Shown here piece by piece: positions 54,259 to 62,325 of a DNA stretch of 64,000 nt (its first letter is position 1; each line of letters begins with the position of its first letter). Location: positions 120,542-184,541 of the forward strand of contig NZ_SJZJ01000004.1 in NCBI RefSeq assembly GCF_004337475.1. Reading direction: 5' to 3'. The position numbers were made by a program, and so were the translations under genes. Below the pieces are notes generated by a model. That model saw only the letters and a program-made list of their open reading frames with translations. It did no database searches and was not told where the DNA came from. The DNA is from Nocardioides jejuensis. Its GTDB lineage: Bacteria > Actinomycetota > Actinomycetes > Propionibacteriales > Nocardioidaceae.

Positions 54259-54494
54259 CCGAGCAGCCGCCCGATCAGCTCGTCGAGCCGACCGGTGGCG
54301 TGCCGTGCGTTCGCGACGAGCGCGGCGACCTCGGCGTCGTCGAGCACAGCCGGCTCGGACCCCAGCAGTTCGAGCGACGCCATCAGGCCGGCGAGGGGAT
54401 TGCGCAGGTCGTGCGCGAGCTGCTCGTGCGCCTGGTGCATCGCCGTCAGCCGTGACTCCAGCTCCGCGATCCGTTTCGTGTCCGACGAGGCCAT
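54255..54494 (-). CDS. HisKA-only protein (truncated histidine-kinase dimerisation domain)
   Basis: A 79-residue protein that is just a two-helix DHp domain: HEQLAHDLRNPLAGLMASLE contains the H-box (His28, followed by Asp-Leu-Arg-Asn-Pro-Leu). No sensor, membrane or ATPase domain follows, and the stop is clean; it ends opposite the lipase stop. The ATG shares a base with the response-regulator stop (TGATG), so the two are co-translated. Whether it receives phosphate from another kinase or is a decayed kinase is open. Confidence 0.75.
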   Translation of the reverse strand: MASSDTKRIAELESRLTAMHQAHEQLAHDLRNPLAGLMASLELLGSEPAVLDDAEVAALVANARHATGRLDELIGRLLG

Positions 54495-55186
54495 CAGGCG
54501 ATCCCGTCGAGCCGGAACCCGACGCCGCGGACCGTCGTGATCAGGCCTGGCAGCCCGTGCGCCTCGAGCTTCTGCCGCAGCCGCGCCATCGTGACGTCGA
54601 GGGTCTTGGTGGAGCCGAACCAGTTCTCGTCCCACACCGCATCCATCAACGCTTCGCGGGTCACGACGGTGCCGCGCCGCGCGCAGAGCTCGGCGAGCAG
54701 GTCGAACTCCTTCTCCGTCAGGACGATCTCCAGCGCGCCGACCCACGCGCGACGGGCGTCGCGGTCGATGCGCAACCCCTCGATCTCCAGAGCAGGAGCC
54801 GCGGGGACGACAGCCGCCCTCGTCGTACGCCGCAGGAGCGCGCGGGTGCGCGCCTGGAGCTCTGCGAGCCCGAAGGGCTTGGCCAGGTAGTCGTCGGCGC
54901 CGACGTCGAGGCCATCGACGCGGTCGAGCTCGGAGGAGCGGGCGGTCAGCATGAGCACGCCGCCGTCGTACCCGCCGGAGCGGAGGAGGCGGCAGACCTC
55001 GAGGCCGTCCATGTCCGGCAGGCCGAGGTCGAGCAGCACCAGGTCGATGTCACCGTCGGCCACCCGCTTGAGGCCCGCCGAGCCGGTCGCGACCCGCTCG
55101 ACCTCGTGTCCCTCGCGCGTCAGCGCACGCAGCAGGGGACCGGCGACGTCGTCGTCGTCCTCCATCACGAGCAGGCGGGCAGGCAC
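54494..55186 (-). CDS. OmpR/PhoB-family response regulator
   Basis: A 230-residue DNA-binding regulator. Receiver domain with acidic pocket MEDDDD, phosphate acceptor Asp53 in LVLLDLGLPDMDG and Lys in DDYLAKPFG; C-terminal winged helix with EIVLTEKEFDLLAELCARRG and TLDVTMARLRQKLEAHG. GTG 55186 is chosen because TATGCT (55199-55194) lies 7 nt upstream (leaderless); ATG 55198 would overlap that box. No full kinase is adjacent, only a HisKA-only partner. Confidence 0.9.
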   Translation of the reverse strand: MPARLLVMEDDDDVAGPLLRALTREGHEVERVATGSAGLKRVADGDIDLVLLDLGLPDMDGLEVCRLLRSGGYDGGVLMLTARSSELDRVDGLDVGADDYLAKPFGLAELQARTRALLRRTTRAAVVPAAPALEIEGLRIDRDARRAWVGALEIVLTEKEFDLLAELCARRGTVVTREALMDAVWDENWFGSTKTLDVTMARLRQKLEAHGLPGLITTVRGVGFRLDGIA

Positions 55187-55221
55187 GGGCAGAAGCATAT
55201 TGACCGACGGCCGGCCCCACG

Positions 55222-57012
55222 TCAGAAGTCACGATCAACGGCGCCCGTCTCGCTGACGGGCGTGGCTGCGCATGAGGATCCGGTGGTCGACGTCGCCGAT
55301 GTCGACGGCATCCAGACCATCGCGTTGGGGTTACCGCCGCGCAGTCCGCTGCCGCTTGCGACGGTGCCGAGGGTGACGATCACTTCCGTGGCGGGCGCAC
55401 CGTTCACGGTCACCGTCGTCGCCGTGAGGGTGGCGTTGAAGGTGATGGTCTTGTTCGACTTGATGTACTCGTCCTTCAGGTTCACCGAGCCCAGCGGCAG
55501 CACGACGCCGCTGCGCAGGACGTCGACGGTGTCGCCCTTGTTGCCCAGGCCGAGGACGTTGCCGTCGCGCAGTCGCAGCTGGACCGCGAGCGAGCCGCCG
55601 GTCCATCCGGTGCTGATCGAGCCGGTCTGCAGGAGGCCGCTGTAGGTCAACTGCAGCTGGTCGCCGGCATCGAGCTTGCCGGCGGACGCGCCGCCGTTGA
55701 CGGCCTGCACGTCGTACGCCCGGAAGGGGCTGTTGTCGACGCGTCGGCTGCTGACGACCGAGGAGATGGTCGACGTGGTGTGCCCGTCGAGCGCCACTGC
55801 CCGGAGGTCGTAGAGCCCATCCGCGACGCCCGTCGTCACCCAACTGCAGGAGTACGGCGCGGTGGTGTCGGTGCAGAGGTCGGTCCAGGTCGATCCGCCG
55901 GAGGTGGCGCGCTGGATCTTCACGTTGACGATGCCCGCCGTCGAGGAGGCGTTGGCGTTGATGGTCACGGTGCCGCTGAGGAAGGCGCCCGGGTCCTCGA
56001 CGGAGACGGAGGTGACGGTGTTGTCGACGACGCGGTTGGCGATCGCGGTCGAGGTGGTCGTGTTACCGGCGAGGTCCGCGGCGACCGCCCGGAAGGAGTA
56101 CGTCGCGTCCGCCACCGCCGTGCTCGACCACCGGCAGGTCGCGGTGTCGCCCGACGTGCAGGCGGTCGTCCAGGTGGAGCCGCCGGAGACGGCGTACTGG
56201 AAGGTGACGGAGGCGAGGCCCGAGCCGGCGTCGGAGGCCGTCGCGGCGAGGGTGACCGTGCCGCGGAGCGGGGTGCCGGGGTCGGTCATGGTCACGTTCG
56301 GCGCGACGTTGTCGACGGTGATGTCGGTCCAGACGGCGGAGGTGTAGGTGCTCACCCCGACGATGGCGACCGCGCGGAAGTCGTAGTCCTGGCTGGTCAC
56401 GCCGGTCGAGGCCCAGCTGCAGGAGAGCGTGCTGCCGAGGCCGGAGCAGGCGGTCTTCCAGTTGTCGGCTCCCGCGACGGAGTACTCGATGCGTGTCGTC
56501 AGCGATAGCAGTCCGGCGTTGTAGACGTGCGCCGAGAGCGGGACGTTGCCGCGCAGCGTGTCGCCCGGGTTGTCGAGGACGACGAGGAGGTTGTTGGCCA
56601 CGACGGTGCTCACGCTCGACCAGGCCGACACGTAGCCGGCGTTGTCGGTCGCACGGGCGCGGAGCGTCCAGCCGCCGTCGGCGATCGCCTTGGTGTTCCA
56701 CGAGCAGGTGTACGGCGCGGTGGTGGCCGTGCAGAGCGTGGTCCAGGCGCCGCCGTTGGGCAGCGCCTCGAAGACGACGCTGGCCACGCCCGACTCGGCG
56801 TCGGAGGCAGTCGCGGTGAGCGTGACCGTGTCCTTGACCGGCGAGCCCGGGTCGGCGAGCGACGCCGTCGGCGGCGTCCAGTCGGAGGCGGCCTGGACGG
56901 AGGCCGTCGCGGCCGAGCTCGCGGCGTACGTCGCTCCGGAGGTGGCCGGCATCCCGAACGTCGCCGCCAGCGCGAGGCTGAGCAGGGCGACCAGGGTCAG
57001 GATGCGGTGCAC
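55222..57012 (-). CDS. Secreted protein with four Ig-like repeats
   Basis: A 596-residue exported protein: signal peptide ILTLVALLSLALAATFGMPA, then four Ig-like (bacterial Ig/Big type) repeats, each opening with DPG followed by TVTLTATASDA-like strands and a Cys pair (LCTATTAPYTCSWN), and a C-terminal beta-rich domain. Surface adhesion or enzyme-spacer role is inferred. It is last of a cluster with a SipW-type peptidase and TasA-like protein. Confidence 0.8.
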   Translation of the reverse strand: MHRILTLVALLSLALAATFGMPATSGATYAASSAATASVQAASDWTPPTASLADPGSPVKDTVTLTATASDAESGVASVVFEALPNGGAWTTLCTATTAPYTCSWNTKAIADGGWTLRARATDNAGYVSAWSSVSTVVANNLLVVLDNPGDTLRGNVPLSAHVYNAGLLSLTTRIEYSVAGADNWKTACSGLGSTLSCSWASTGVTSQDYDFRAVAIVGVSTYTSAVWTDITVDNVAPNVTMTDPGTPLRGTVTLAATASDAGSGLASVTFQYAVSGGSTWTTACTSGDTATCRWSSTAVADATYSFRAVAADLAGNTTTSTAIANRVVDNTVTSVSVEDPGAFLSGTVTINANASSTAGIVNVKIQRATSGGSTWTDLCTDTTAPYSCSWVTTGVADGLYDLRAVALDGHTTSTISSVVSSRRVDNSPFRAYDVQAVNGGASAGKLDAGDQLQLTYSGLLQTGSISTGWTGGSLAVQLRLRDGNVLGLGNKGDTVDVLRSGVVLPLGSVNLKDEYIKSNKTITFNATLTATTVTVNGAPATEVIVTLGTVASGSGLRGGNPNAMVWMPSTSATSTTGSSCAATPVSETGAVDRDF

Positions 57013-57036
57013 GGGTCTCCTCCTCGGAGCGGGTCT

Positions 57037-57603
57037 TCAGGTGGTGGCGTGGGGGAGTGGCGCGTCGGTCCCGTCCCCGGAGCGGGACCGACGCACTGCT
57101 CCCACCAGTTCCCACGCCGCGAACAGCGCGACGACCGCGGCCGGCAGGCCCACCACGAACCGGCGTACGCGCGGGTCGGCGAGAGCGATGAGGGGTCGCC
57201 CTGCGTAGGGCACGTGCCAGGCGACGCGGTTGACCGTCGGACGGACGAGCTCGAACTTCCACGGATCCGGATCGGGGTTCGCATCGCCCTGCGTGCGCAG
57301 GACCTGCAGGCCGTCGGGGGAGGTTCCGAGGGCGATGATCCGGTGCGTGACGAGGGAGTGCGTCCCTGAGTCGGCGGGCGGAAGGTAGGTGATGATGTCG
57401 CCCACCTCCAGGTCGCCGACCGGGACCTCCCTCTCGAACACGATCGAGTACTTGTCGATGGTCCCGGTCATGGAGCCGCCCGTGATGACGTAGCGGTCGT
57501 AGCCGAGCAGCGCCGGGGCCACGAGGAAGAGGCCGGCGGCGAGCTCGAGGAGGAGGACGACCGCGCCGAGCCATGCGGCCGGCCGGCGGAGTGCCTTCGT
57601 CAT
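57037..57603 (-). CDS. SipW-type signal peptidase I
   Basis: A 188-residue peptidase with an N-terminal and a C-terminal membrane helix (AWLGAVVLLLELAAGLFLV; FVVGLPAAVVALFAAWELVG). Active-site Ser is in VITGGSMTGTI, and a His replaces the usual Lys (LVTHRIIALG), the Ser-His dyad of ER-type/SipW peptidases. It processes special exported proteins such as the TasA-like neighbour, which lies just upstream. Confidence 0.88.
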   Translation of the reverse strand: MTKALRRPAAWLGAVVLLLELAAGLFLVAPALLGYDRYVITGGSMTGTIDKYSIVFEREVPVGDLEVGDIITYLPPADSGTHSLVTHRIIALGTSPDGLQVLRTQGDANPDPDPWKFELVRPTVNRVAWHVPYAGRPLIALADPRVRRFVVGLPAAVVALFAAWELVGAVRRSRSGDGTDAPLPHATT

Positions 57604-57670
57604 CGGGGGCTCCTGGGCTGGTGAACCGGGAGGAGGCGCAAAGGGGGATGGGCGGCCCCCTCCCGGTGGA

Positions 57671-58216
57671 TCACTGGTTGGTGGTGGCGCCGTCGAGCTG
57701 GATGGCGTCCCAGCGGTACGTCGCGTTGGCGGTCTTGCCCTGGTCGGCGTTCGGGGCGTCCTGGACGAGCTTCACCGTGAAGCGGTACTGGTGCGCGTCG
57801 CCGGCCTGGTAGGTGCCGAGCTGGTTGGCCGCGCCGTCGACGAGGCCGCCGAACGTGCCGTCGTACACCGTGGTGGAGCTCGTGACATCGGTGATGGTGA
57901 GCTGCAGGTCGGCGCCGCTGGTGCCGCCGAAGCCGTTGGCGGAGGAGACCTCGGTGAGGCTGAACTTCGCCGGCAGCGACCCCGTGTTGGTCAGGGTCAG
58001 CGTGCCGTTGACGGTGTCGCCCGGCTTGATGTTGGTCAGCGAGAAGATCGCGCTGCCGTCCTTGGAGTTGGACTGCGTCAGGGTGCCGGCGGTGACGGCG
58101 CTGATCGTGTTGCCGGTCGTCGAGGTGAACGTCGCGCCCGACCCGACCGCGATGCCGCCGGCGATCGCGAGGGTGGCCAGGGGGACGAGGATCTTGGTGC
58201 GGTTGCTGCTGGACAT
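57671..58216 (-). CDS. TasA/CalY-like exported protein
   Basis: A 181-residue protein with a SipW-dependent-type signal (KILVPLATLAIAGGIAVGSG) and the TasA-like sequence TFTSTTGNTISAVTAGTLTQ, then FSLTNIKPGDTVNGTLTLTN with strand-rich repeats. ATG 58216 has GGGAGGG 6 nt upstream. TasA proteins form biofilm fibres; whether this one does is unknown. It heads the cluster with the peptidase and Ig-repeat gene. Confidence 0.8.
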   Translation of the reverse strand: MSSSNRTKILVPLATLAIAGGIAVGSGATFTSTTGNTISAVTAGTLTQSNSKDGSAIFSLTNIKPGDTVNGTLTLTNTGSLPAKFSLTEVSSANGFGGTSGADLQLTITDVTSSTTVYDGTFGGLVDGAANQLGTYQAGDAHQYRFTVKLVQDAPNADQGKTANATYRWDAIQLDGATTNQ

Positions 58217-58421
58217 GGGTTTCCCTCCCGTGGTGACGCGCTCTTCCGCGCTGGTGTTCACACGCTATGAATGGGCGATCCACGAGTTCGCCACCCGAAT
58301 CCCACAGGAGGGCAACCGTTCGGCAACAGAGAACTCCGGGCGGTCACGGAGGGCCCTGCGCCCGGGTGAGGGCGGGTCTTCCGGCCTGTCCGATCAGCCA
58401 GACGGCCGTCAAGACAATGGG

Positions 58422-58832
58422 TCAGAAGGCCATGCCGACCAGGTGGACCGCCGGGACGTCGGCGGGCGCCCAGATGAGCGCGGCCAGGTCGTGTGGTGGG
58501 CGCCAGTCAAGGGCGGCGTGCTCGTGCGGGCGCGGCTCGACGTTGTCCGCCAGCGTGCACCAGTACGTCGTCAGCGTGACGGTGACGGCGTCGTACGCGT
58601 GGGTGGTCGTGGTGACCTCGTCGCCGACCGTGATGTCGCAGCCGAGCTCCTCGCGGATCTCGCGGCGGAGGGCTGCTGCCGGGCTCTCGCCGGGCTCGAC
58701 CTTGCCGCCCGGGAACTCCCAGAGTCCTTCCTGCGCACCGGGTCCTCGCTGTGCGCACAGCACCTGCCCGTCGCGCACGATGACCGCGCCGACCACGGTG
58801 ACGTGGCGGCGTTCGAGGTGCGGTCCGGGCAT
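58422..58832 (-). CDS. MutT-like Nudix hydrolase
   Basis: A 136-residue Nudix protein: VTVVGAVIVRDGQVLCAQRG, then the Nudix box GGKVEPGESPAAALRREIRE with EELG after it. The length and position of the box fit MutT (8-oxo-dGTP) hydrolases; substrate not proven. ATG 58832. It stands alone on the minus strand. Confidence 0.85.
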   Translation of the reverse strand: MPGPHLERRHVTVVGAVIVRDGQVLCAQRGPGAQEGLWEFPGGKVEPGESPAAALRREIREELGCDITVGDEVTTTTHAYDAVTVTLTTYWCTLADNVEPRPHEHAALDWRPPHDLAALIWAPADVPAVHLVGMAF

Positions 58833-58907
58833 GGGGGAAGGCTAGTTGTCCACAGGCTTACGACGGGGTGGTGGCGTGGTTGGCCGTGGCGGCGCAGGGT
58901 CTCGGCC

Positions 58908-59303
58908 ATGGAGATCCCGACGCTGTTGCCGCCCGACCAGATGCCACCGATCGTTGACCAGGCAAGCCTCGAGCACCACTGGCGCGCCTTGATGGGGAAG
59001 CTCGGATTCGGGCGACCACGCGTGTGGGTGCTGCTGATCCAGCGCAGCCGCGGCCTGATGGTGAGCGAGGTCGATGAGCTTCCGCTGCGCCCCGAGGACG
59101 ATGCGGCGTCGGGGCTTCGTCACGTCTTCGGTTCGTTCGACGGCGTGGAGCCGGCGTTTCTCTACTGCCGCCCGGGCTCGTCGGCCCTGTCGGCTGCGGA
59201 CCGGGCGTGGGTGGATGTCCTCGTGGCTGCGTCGGACGCGTGGCCGGTGCATGTCGCCAACGACGTCGAACTGCGCGTCGTCGCGCCCGATGACCTGATC
59301 TGA
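58908..59303 (+). CDS. Conserved-looking hypothetical, 131 aa
   Basis: A soluble 131-residue protein, EIPTLLPPDQMPPIVDQASL then HWRALMGKLGFGRPRVWVLL and a C-terminal helical part. No signal peptide and no recognised domain. Its compact frame and codon use support a gene. ATG 58908 follows a short G-rich stretch. It lies 93 bp before the SOS promoter of the DUF222 gene. Confidence 0.55.
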   Translation: MEIPTLLPPDQMPPIVDQASLEHHWRALMGKLGFGRPRVWVLLIQRSRGLMVSEVDELPLRPEDDAASGLRHVFGSFDGVEPAFLYCRPGSSALSAADRAWVDVLVAASDAWPVHVANDVELRVVAPDDLI

Positions 59304-59395
59304 GGGGGCTGGCTCGGGCCGTCGCGGTGCTCGCTCTGGCCCGATCGGCCCGGTTTCCGTCCACAGGAAAATGGCTCTGACCTGCGGAAACACCA

Positions 59396-59425
59396 TTGAC
59401 ATCGAACGGGTGTTCGATGGATAAT
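59396..59425 (+). promoter_or_regulatory. SOS-controlled promoter of the DUF222-HNH gene
   Basis: TTGACA (59396-59401) and GATAAT (59420-59425) are 18 bp apart. Between them lies ATCGAACGGGTGTTCGAT (59401-59418), a perfect CGAAC-N4-GTTCG LexA box with palindromic flanks. The ATG begins 7 nt after the -10 box. Confidence 0.85.
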
Positions 59426-59432
59426 TGTGGGT

Positions 59433-60716
59433 ATGGACTACTTCTCGGGGTCCGGGCATGAGGCGCCGTTGGTGGCGGCGGCGCATGCGCTGGATGAGCA
59501 GCTCAAGGCGGTGGCGGGTAACGACCCGACGTTCTTGAGTGTGCTCGAGAAGGAGGATCTGCTGCTGACGCTGGTGCACGTCAAGCGGTCTGTCGAGGGG
59601 TTGTTGGTCGACACCCTTGCGGTCGCGGGCGACGTGGCCGATGAGCATGGGGCCCGTTCGGCGGGTGCATGGCTCGCCGCGGCGTCGCAGGAGTCGGCCG
59701 CGGTCGTCGGGTCGTTGCAGCGGCTCGCGGTCGACGGAGCGCGGTTCCCCGAGGTTGTTTCCGCGCTGCGTGCCGGCCGGATGTCGGTGGCGCACGCGGA
59801 TGTGGTCCTGCGGGCTGTTGATGCGTTGGGCGGTGACGTTTCGCAGGAGGTCCGGGCCGAGGCGACGGAGCACCTGGTGGGCGCCGCGACGGACTTCAGC
59901 CCGAAGGAGCTGCGGCGTCTGGGTGATGGTGTGCTCGCCGCGATTGATCCGGAGGCCTTCGAGGATGCGGAGCGGGCCAAGCTTGAGGCCGAGCTGGACA
60001 AGGCCCGGGCCGCGTCGCGGCTCACGTTGCGTTCGGCGGGCGATGGTGTGACCAGGGTCAGCGGGGTGCTGCCGGATTCGGTGGCCGCGCGGCTGCGGAC
60101 CTACCTCGAGTCGTTCTCCGCACCGCGGCACGACGCTGCGAGTGGTGCGGCGACCGGTGCTGCTGAGACGCCGTCGAGGTATCTGGATCCGGTCACGGGC
60201 CGCCGTCTGACGCACGAGCGGGTGCTGGGTGAGGCGTTTGCGGCGATGCTTGAGTGCCTGGACGTCGGTCGGCTGCCGGTCCATGGTGGTGATGCGACGC
60301 AGGTGGTCGTGACGATCGACTGGAAGGACCTGCTTGCGGGGACTGGTGTCGCGATGGCGGGTGGCGAGGCGCTCCCGGTGGGGCAGATCCGCCGCCTGGC
60401 ATGCCAAGCGGGCGTGCTGCCGGCGGTGTTGGGTGGGCGGTCTGAGGTGCTGGATCTGGGGCGTTCGCGGCGGTTGTTCAGCAAGGCGCAGCGGCGGGCG
60501 ATGGGTCTGCGGCAGTCCTCGTGTGCTTTCGAGGGATGTGATGTGCCGGGTCGGTGGTGCGAAGCGCACCACCTGGACCCCTGGTCCGCAGGCGGGCAGA
60601 CGGATCTGGCGCGGGGTGTGCTGATCTGTCCGCGGCATCATCACGTGGTCCATGACGAGCGGTATGTGGTGTCGCGTTTGCCGGGTGGGGCGATGTCGGC
60701 GGTGCTGCAGCGCTGA
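59433..60716 (+). CDS. DUF222/13E12-type HNH endonuclease-like protein
   Basis: A 427-residue protein of the DUF222 (13E12 repeat) family with a C-terminal HNH domain: CAFEGCDVPGRWCEAHHLDP and LICPRHHHVVHDERY, with Cys and His in nuclease-like places. The function of the family is unknown; several members are DNA-damage inducible in mycobacteria, and here a perfect LexA box lies in the promoter. ATG 59433 is leaderless; a GTG at 59427 is less likely. Confidence 0.88.
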   Translation: MDYFSGSGHEAPLVAAAHALDEQLKAVAGNDPTFLSVLEKEDLLLTLVHVKRSVEGLLVDTLAVAGDVADEHGARSAGAWLAAASQESAAVVGSLQRLAVDGARFPEVVSALRAGRMSVAHADVVLRAVDALGGDVSQEVRAEATEHLVGAATDFSPKELRRLGDGVLAAIDPEAFEDAERAKLEAELDKARAASRLTLRSAGDGVTRVSGVLPDSVAARLRTYLESFSAPRHDAASGAATGAAETPSRYLDPVTGRRLTHERVLGEAFAAMLECLDVGRLPVHGGDATQVVVTIDWKDLLAGTGVAMAGGEALPVGQIRRLACQAGVLPAVLGGRSEVLDLGRSRRLFSKAQRRAMGLRQSSCAFEGCDVPGRWCEAHHLDPWSAGGQTDLARGVLICPRHHHVVHDERYVVSRLPGGAMSAVLQR

Positions 60717-60833
60717 GCCGCTGAGCCGCACTGTGGAGGAGCACTTCCCGGGTTGGGGTGGGTCGGCTTACGGTGCTGGGGCGTGCCCTGGTCCTGGGGT
60801 GTGCGCTCTCGGGAACCAAGGACGGCCCTCTTC

Positions 60834-61397
60834 ATGGCTCTTCATCGACTGACCGCTGCTGCCGCAACTGGCGTGCTCGTGCTCGGACTCGCTGGTTGTG
60901 GTGGTGATCCGAAGCCGTCTGCCTCATCGGCCACGCCGACCCCGACTGCCTCGGTATCCCCAACGGGTCCGGTCGCCCCGGTGCTGCCTGACCTGGCCAA
61001 GCGTGATGACGCGATTGGTGCGAAGGCGTTCGTGAAGTACTGGTTCGCTGTCGCGAATCATGCGATCGCCACCGGCGACACTGCGCCGCTGGCAGCAATC
61101 TCAGCCAAGGACTGCGGCAGTTGTGATGCACTTGCGGCTTCGGTTCGGAAGTCCTTCAAGGATGGCGGCCACATCGATGGAGGCGCTCTTCATGTGGTGG
61201 GGTTGGAGCTCGACCCGCGCTTGAAGCCTCCGTTGTTTCGGTTTGCGCTCCGGCTTCGGCAAGACCCGAAGCGAGTGCTGAACCCTGCGGGAATGGCGGT
61301 CACCCGGGAATCTGGCGCATCAGCCTTGTTCTTTGTCGCAGCGCGCCGGGTGGGTGCTGCATTCGAGTTTGTCGGTATGGAGCGCATCGATGATTAG
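60834..61397 (+). CDS. DUF6318-like lipoprotein
   Basis: A 187-residue lipoprotein: signal peptide TAAAATGVLVLGLAGCGGDP with lipobox LAGC, then a Ser/Thr/Pro linker and a globular domain KAFVKYWFAVANHAIATGDT with CGSCDALAA. This matches the DUF6318 family by pattern; function is unknown. The gene overlaps the next by 8 nt. Confidence 0.75.
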   Translation: MALHRLTAAAATGVLVLGLAGCGGDPKPSASSATPTPTASVSPTGPVAPVLPDLAKRDDAIGAKAFVKYWFAVANHAIATGDTAPLAAISAKDCGSCDALAASVRKSFKDGGHIDGGALHVVGLELDPRLKPPLFRFALRLRQDPKRVLNPAGMAVTRESGASALFFVAARRVGAAFEFVGMERIDD

Positions 61398-62223
61398 TGG
61401 CGTTTTCGCGCTTGCGATTGCGGTGGGGCCGATATCTGAGACGGATTCAAAGCCGAATCCGGAGATATCAACAGGTTCCTCCCCGGCATCCTTCTATGGA
61501 ACCGGCACCGAGAGCCTCGCCGGGATCACGTCGCCGACAGACAACGTGACGACGCTCTCGACCTCGCCGGACAGCGCATCGCCATCCCCACCGCCTTGCG
61601 GAACAGGTCTATCGGTGGGTGCGTGCACGCCGGTCACTACGTGCGAGCCGTACGCTGCCTCGCCCACTGGGTTCTTCGAGGTGACGGCGTATGGATATAG
61701 CGCCGTCAACAGCGACTTTGAGATCGGCCCGCCTTGCACGCCGTCCTCCGCGGAGGCCGTGAAGCCTAGTCTTCCGGCCCTGGTGCTCCACGCGTTCCAG
61801 CGGGTGCCGCTGCCGCTGTCGGAGCTCAGCATCCAGCCGCCGAAGGGCAAGACCCTCGTTGGGTTGGAGACGATCTTCTCCACGAAGGCAGCGCCGTTCA
61901 CGAAGACCTTGACGCTGCTCAATCGACAGGTGCAGCTGAGGATCCGGCCGGCCAGCTTCGTCTGGCACCACGGTGACGGCACGACGCAGCAGACGGATTG
62001 GGCGGGCAAGGCCTGGGACCACGACAGTCCCGATATCGACGGCTACATCACGCACGTCTTCGAGCACGCTGGCACGGTGCGGCCCAGCGTGGAGGTCACG
62101 TGGGAGGCCGACTATCGCGTAGGCGCCGGAGCGTGGCAGCCGGTCAACGGCACCGTCACGCGCCAGGGCCCGAGCACCGATCTGAGGATCGTCGAGGGCC
62201 AGCCTGTCCTCAACGGCTACTGA
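61390..62223 (+). CDS. Secreted protein with PKD-type domain
   Basis: A 277-residue exported protein. The N-terminus has a short hydrophobic segment (SGVFALAIAVGPISE), followed by a Ser/Pro/Thr-rich region and a C-terminal PKD-like fold (FVWHHGDGTTQQTDW, ITHVFEHAGTVRPSVEVTWE). The role is unknown. ATG 61390 overlaps the lipoprotein gene by 8 nt, so both are co-translated. Confidence 0.75.
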   Translation: MISGVFALAIAVGPISETDSKPNPEISTGSSPASFYGTGTESLAGITSPTDNVTTLSTSPDSASPSPPPCGTGLSVGACTPVTTCEPYAASPTGFFEVTAYGYSAVNSDFEIGPPCTPSSAEAVKPSLPALVLHAFQRVPLPLSELSIQPPKGKTLVGLETIFSTKAAPFTKTLTLLNRQVQLRIRPASFVWHHGDGTTQQTDWAGKAWDHDSPDIDGYITHVFEHAGTVRPSVEVTWEADYRVGAGAWQPVNGTVTRQGPSTDLRIVEGQPVLNGY

Positions 62224-62325
62224 CGACGGACCTTTTCCCCAGCCGGGGTTGCCGCATCCCGCGCCCAGGGACAGAGTGGCGGGGACTGGTGGCACTCGGG
62301 CCGCCGGCAGACCAGGAGTCACTTG

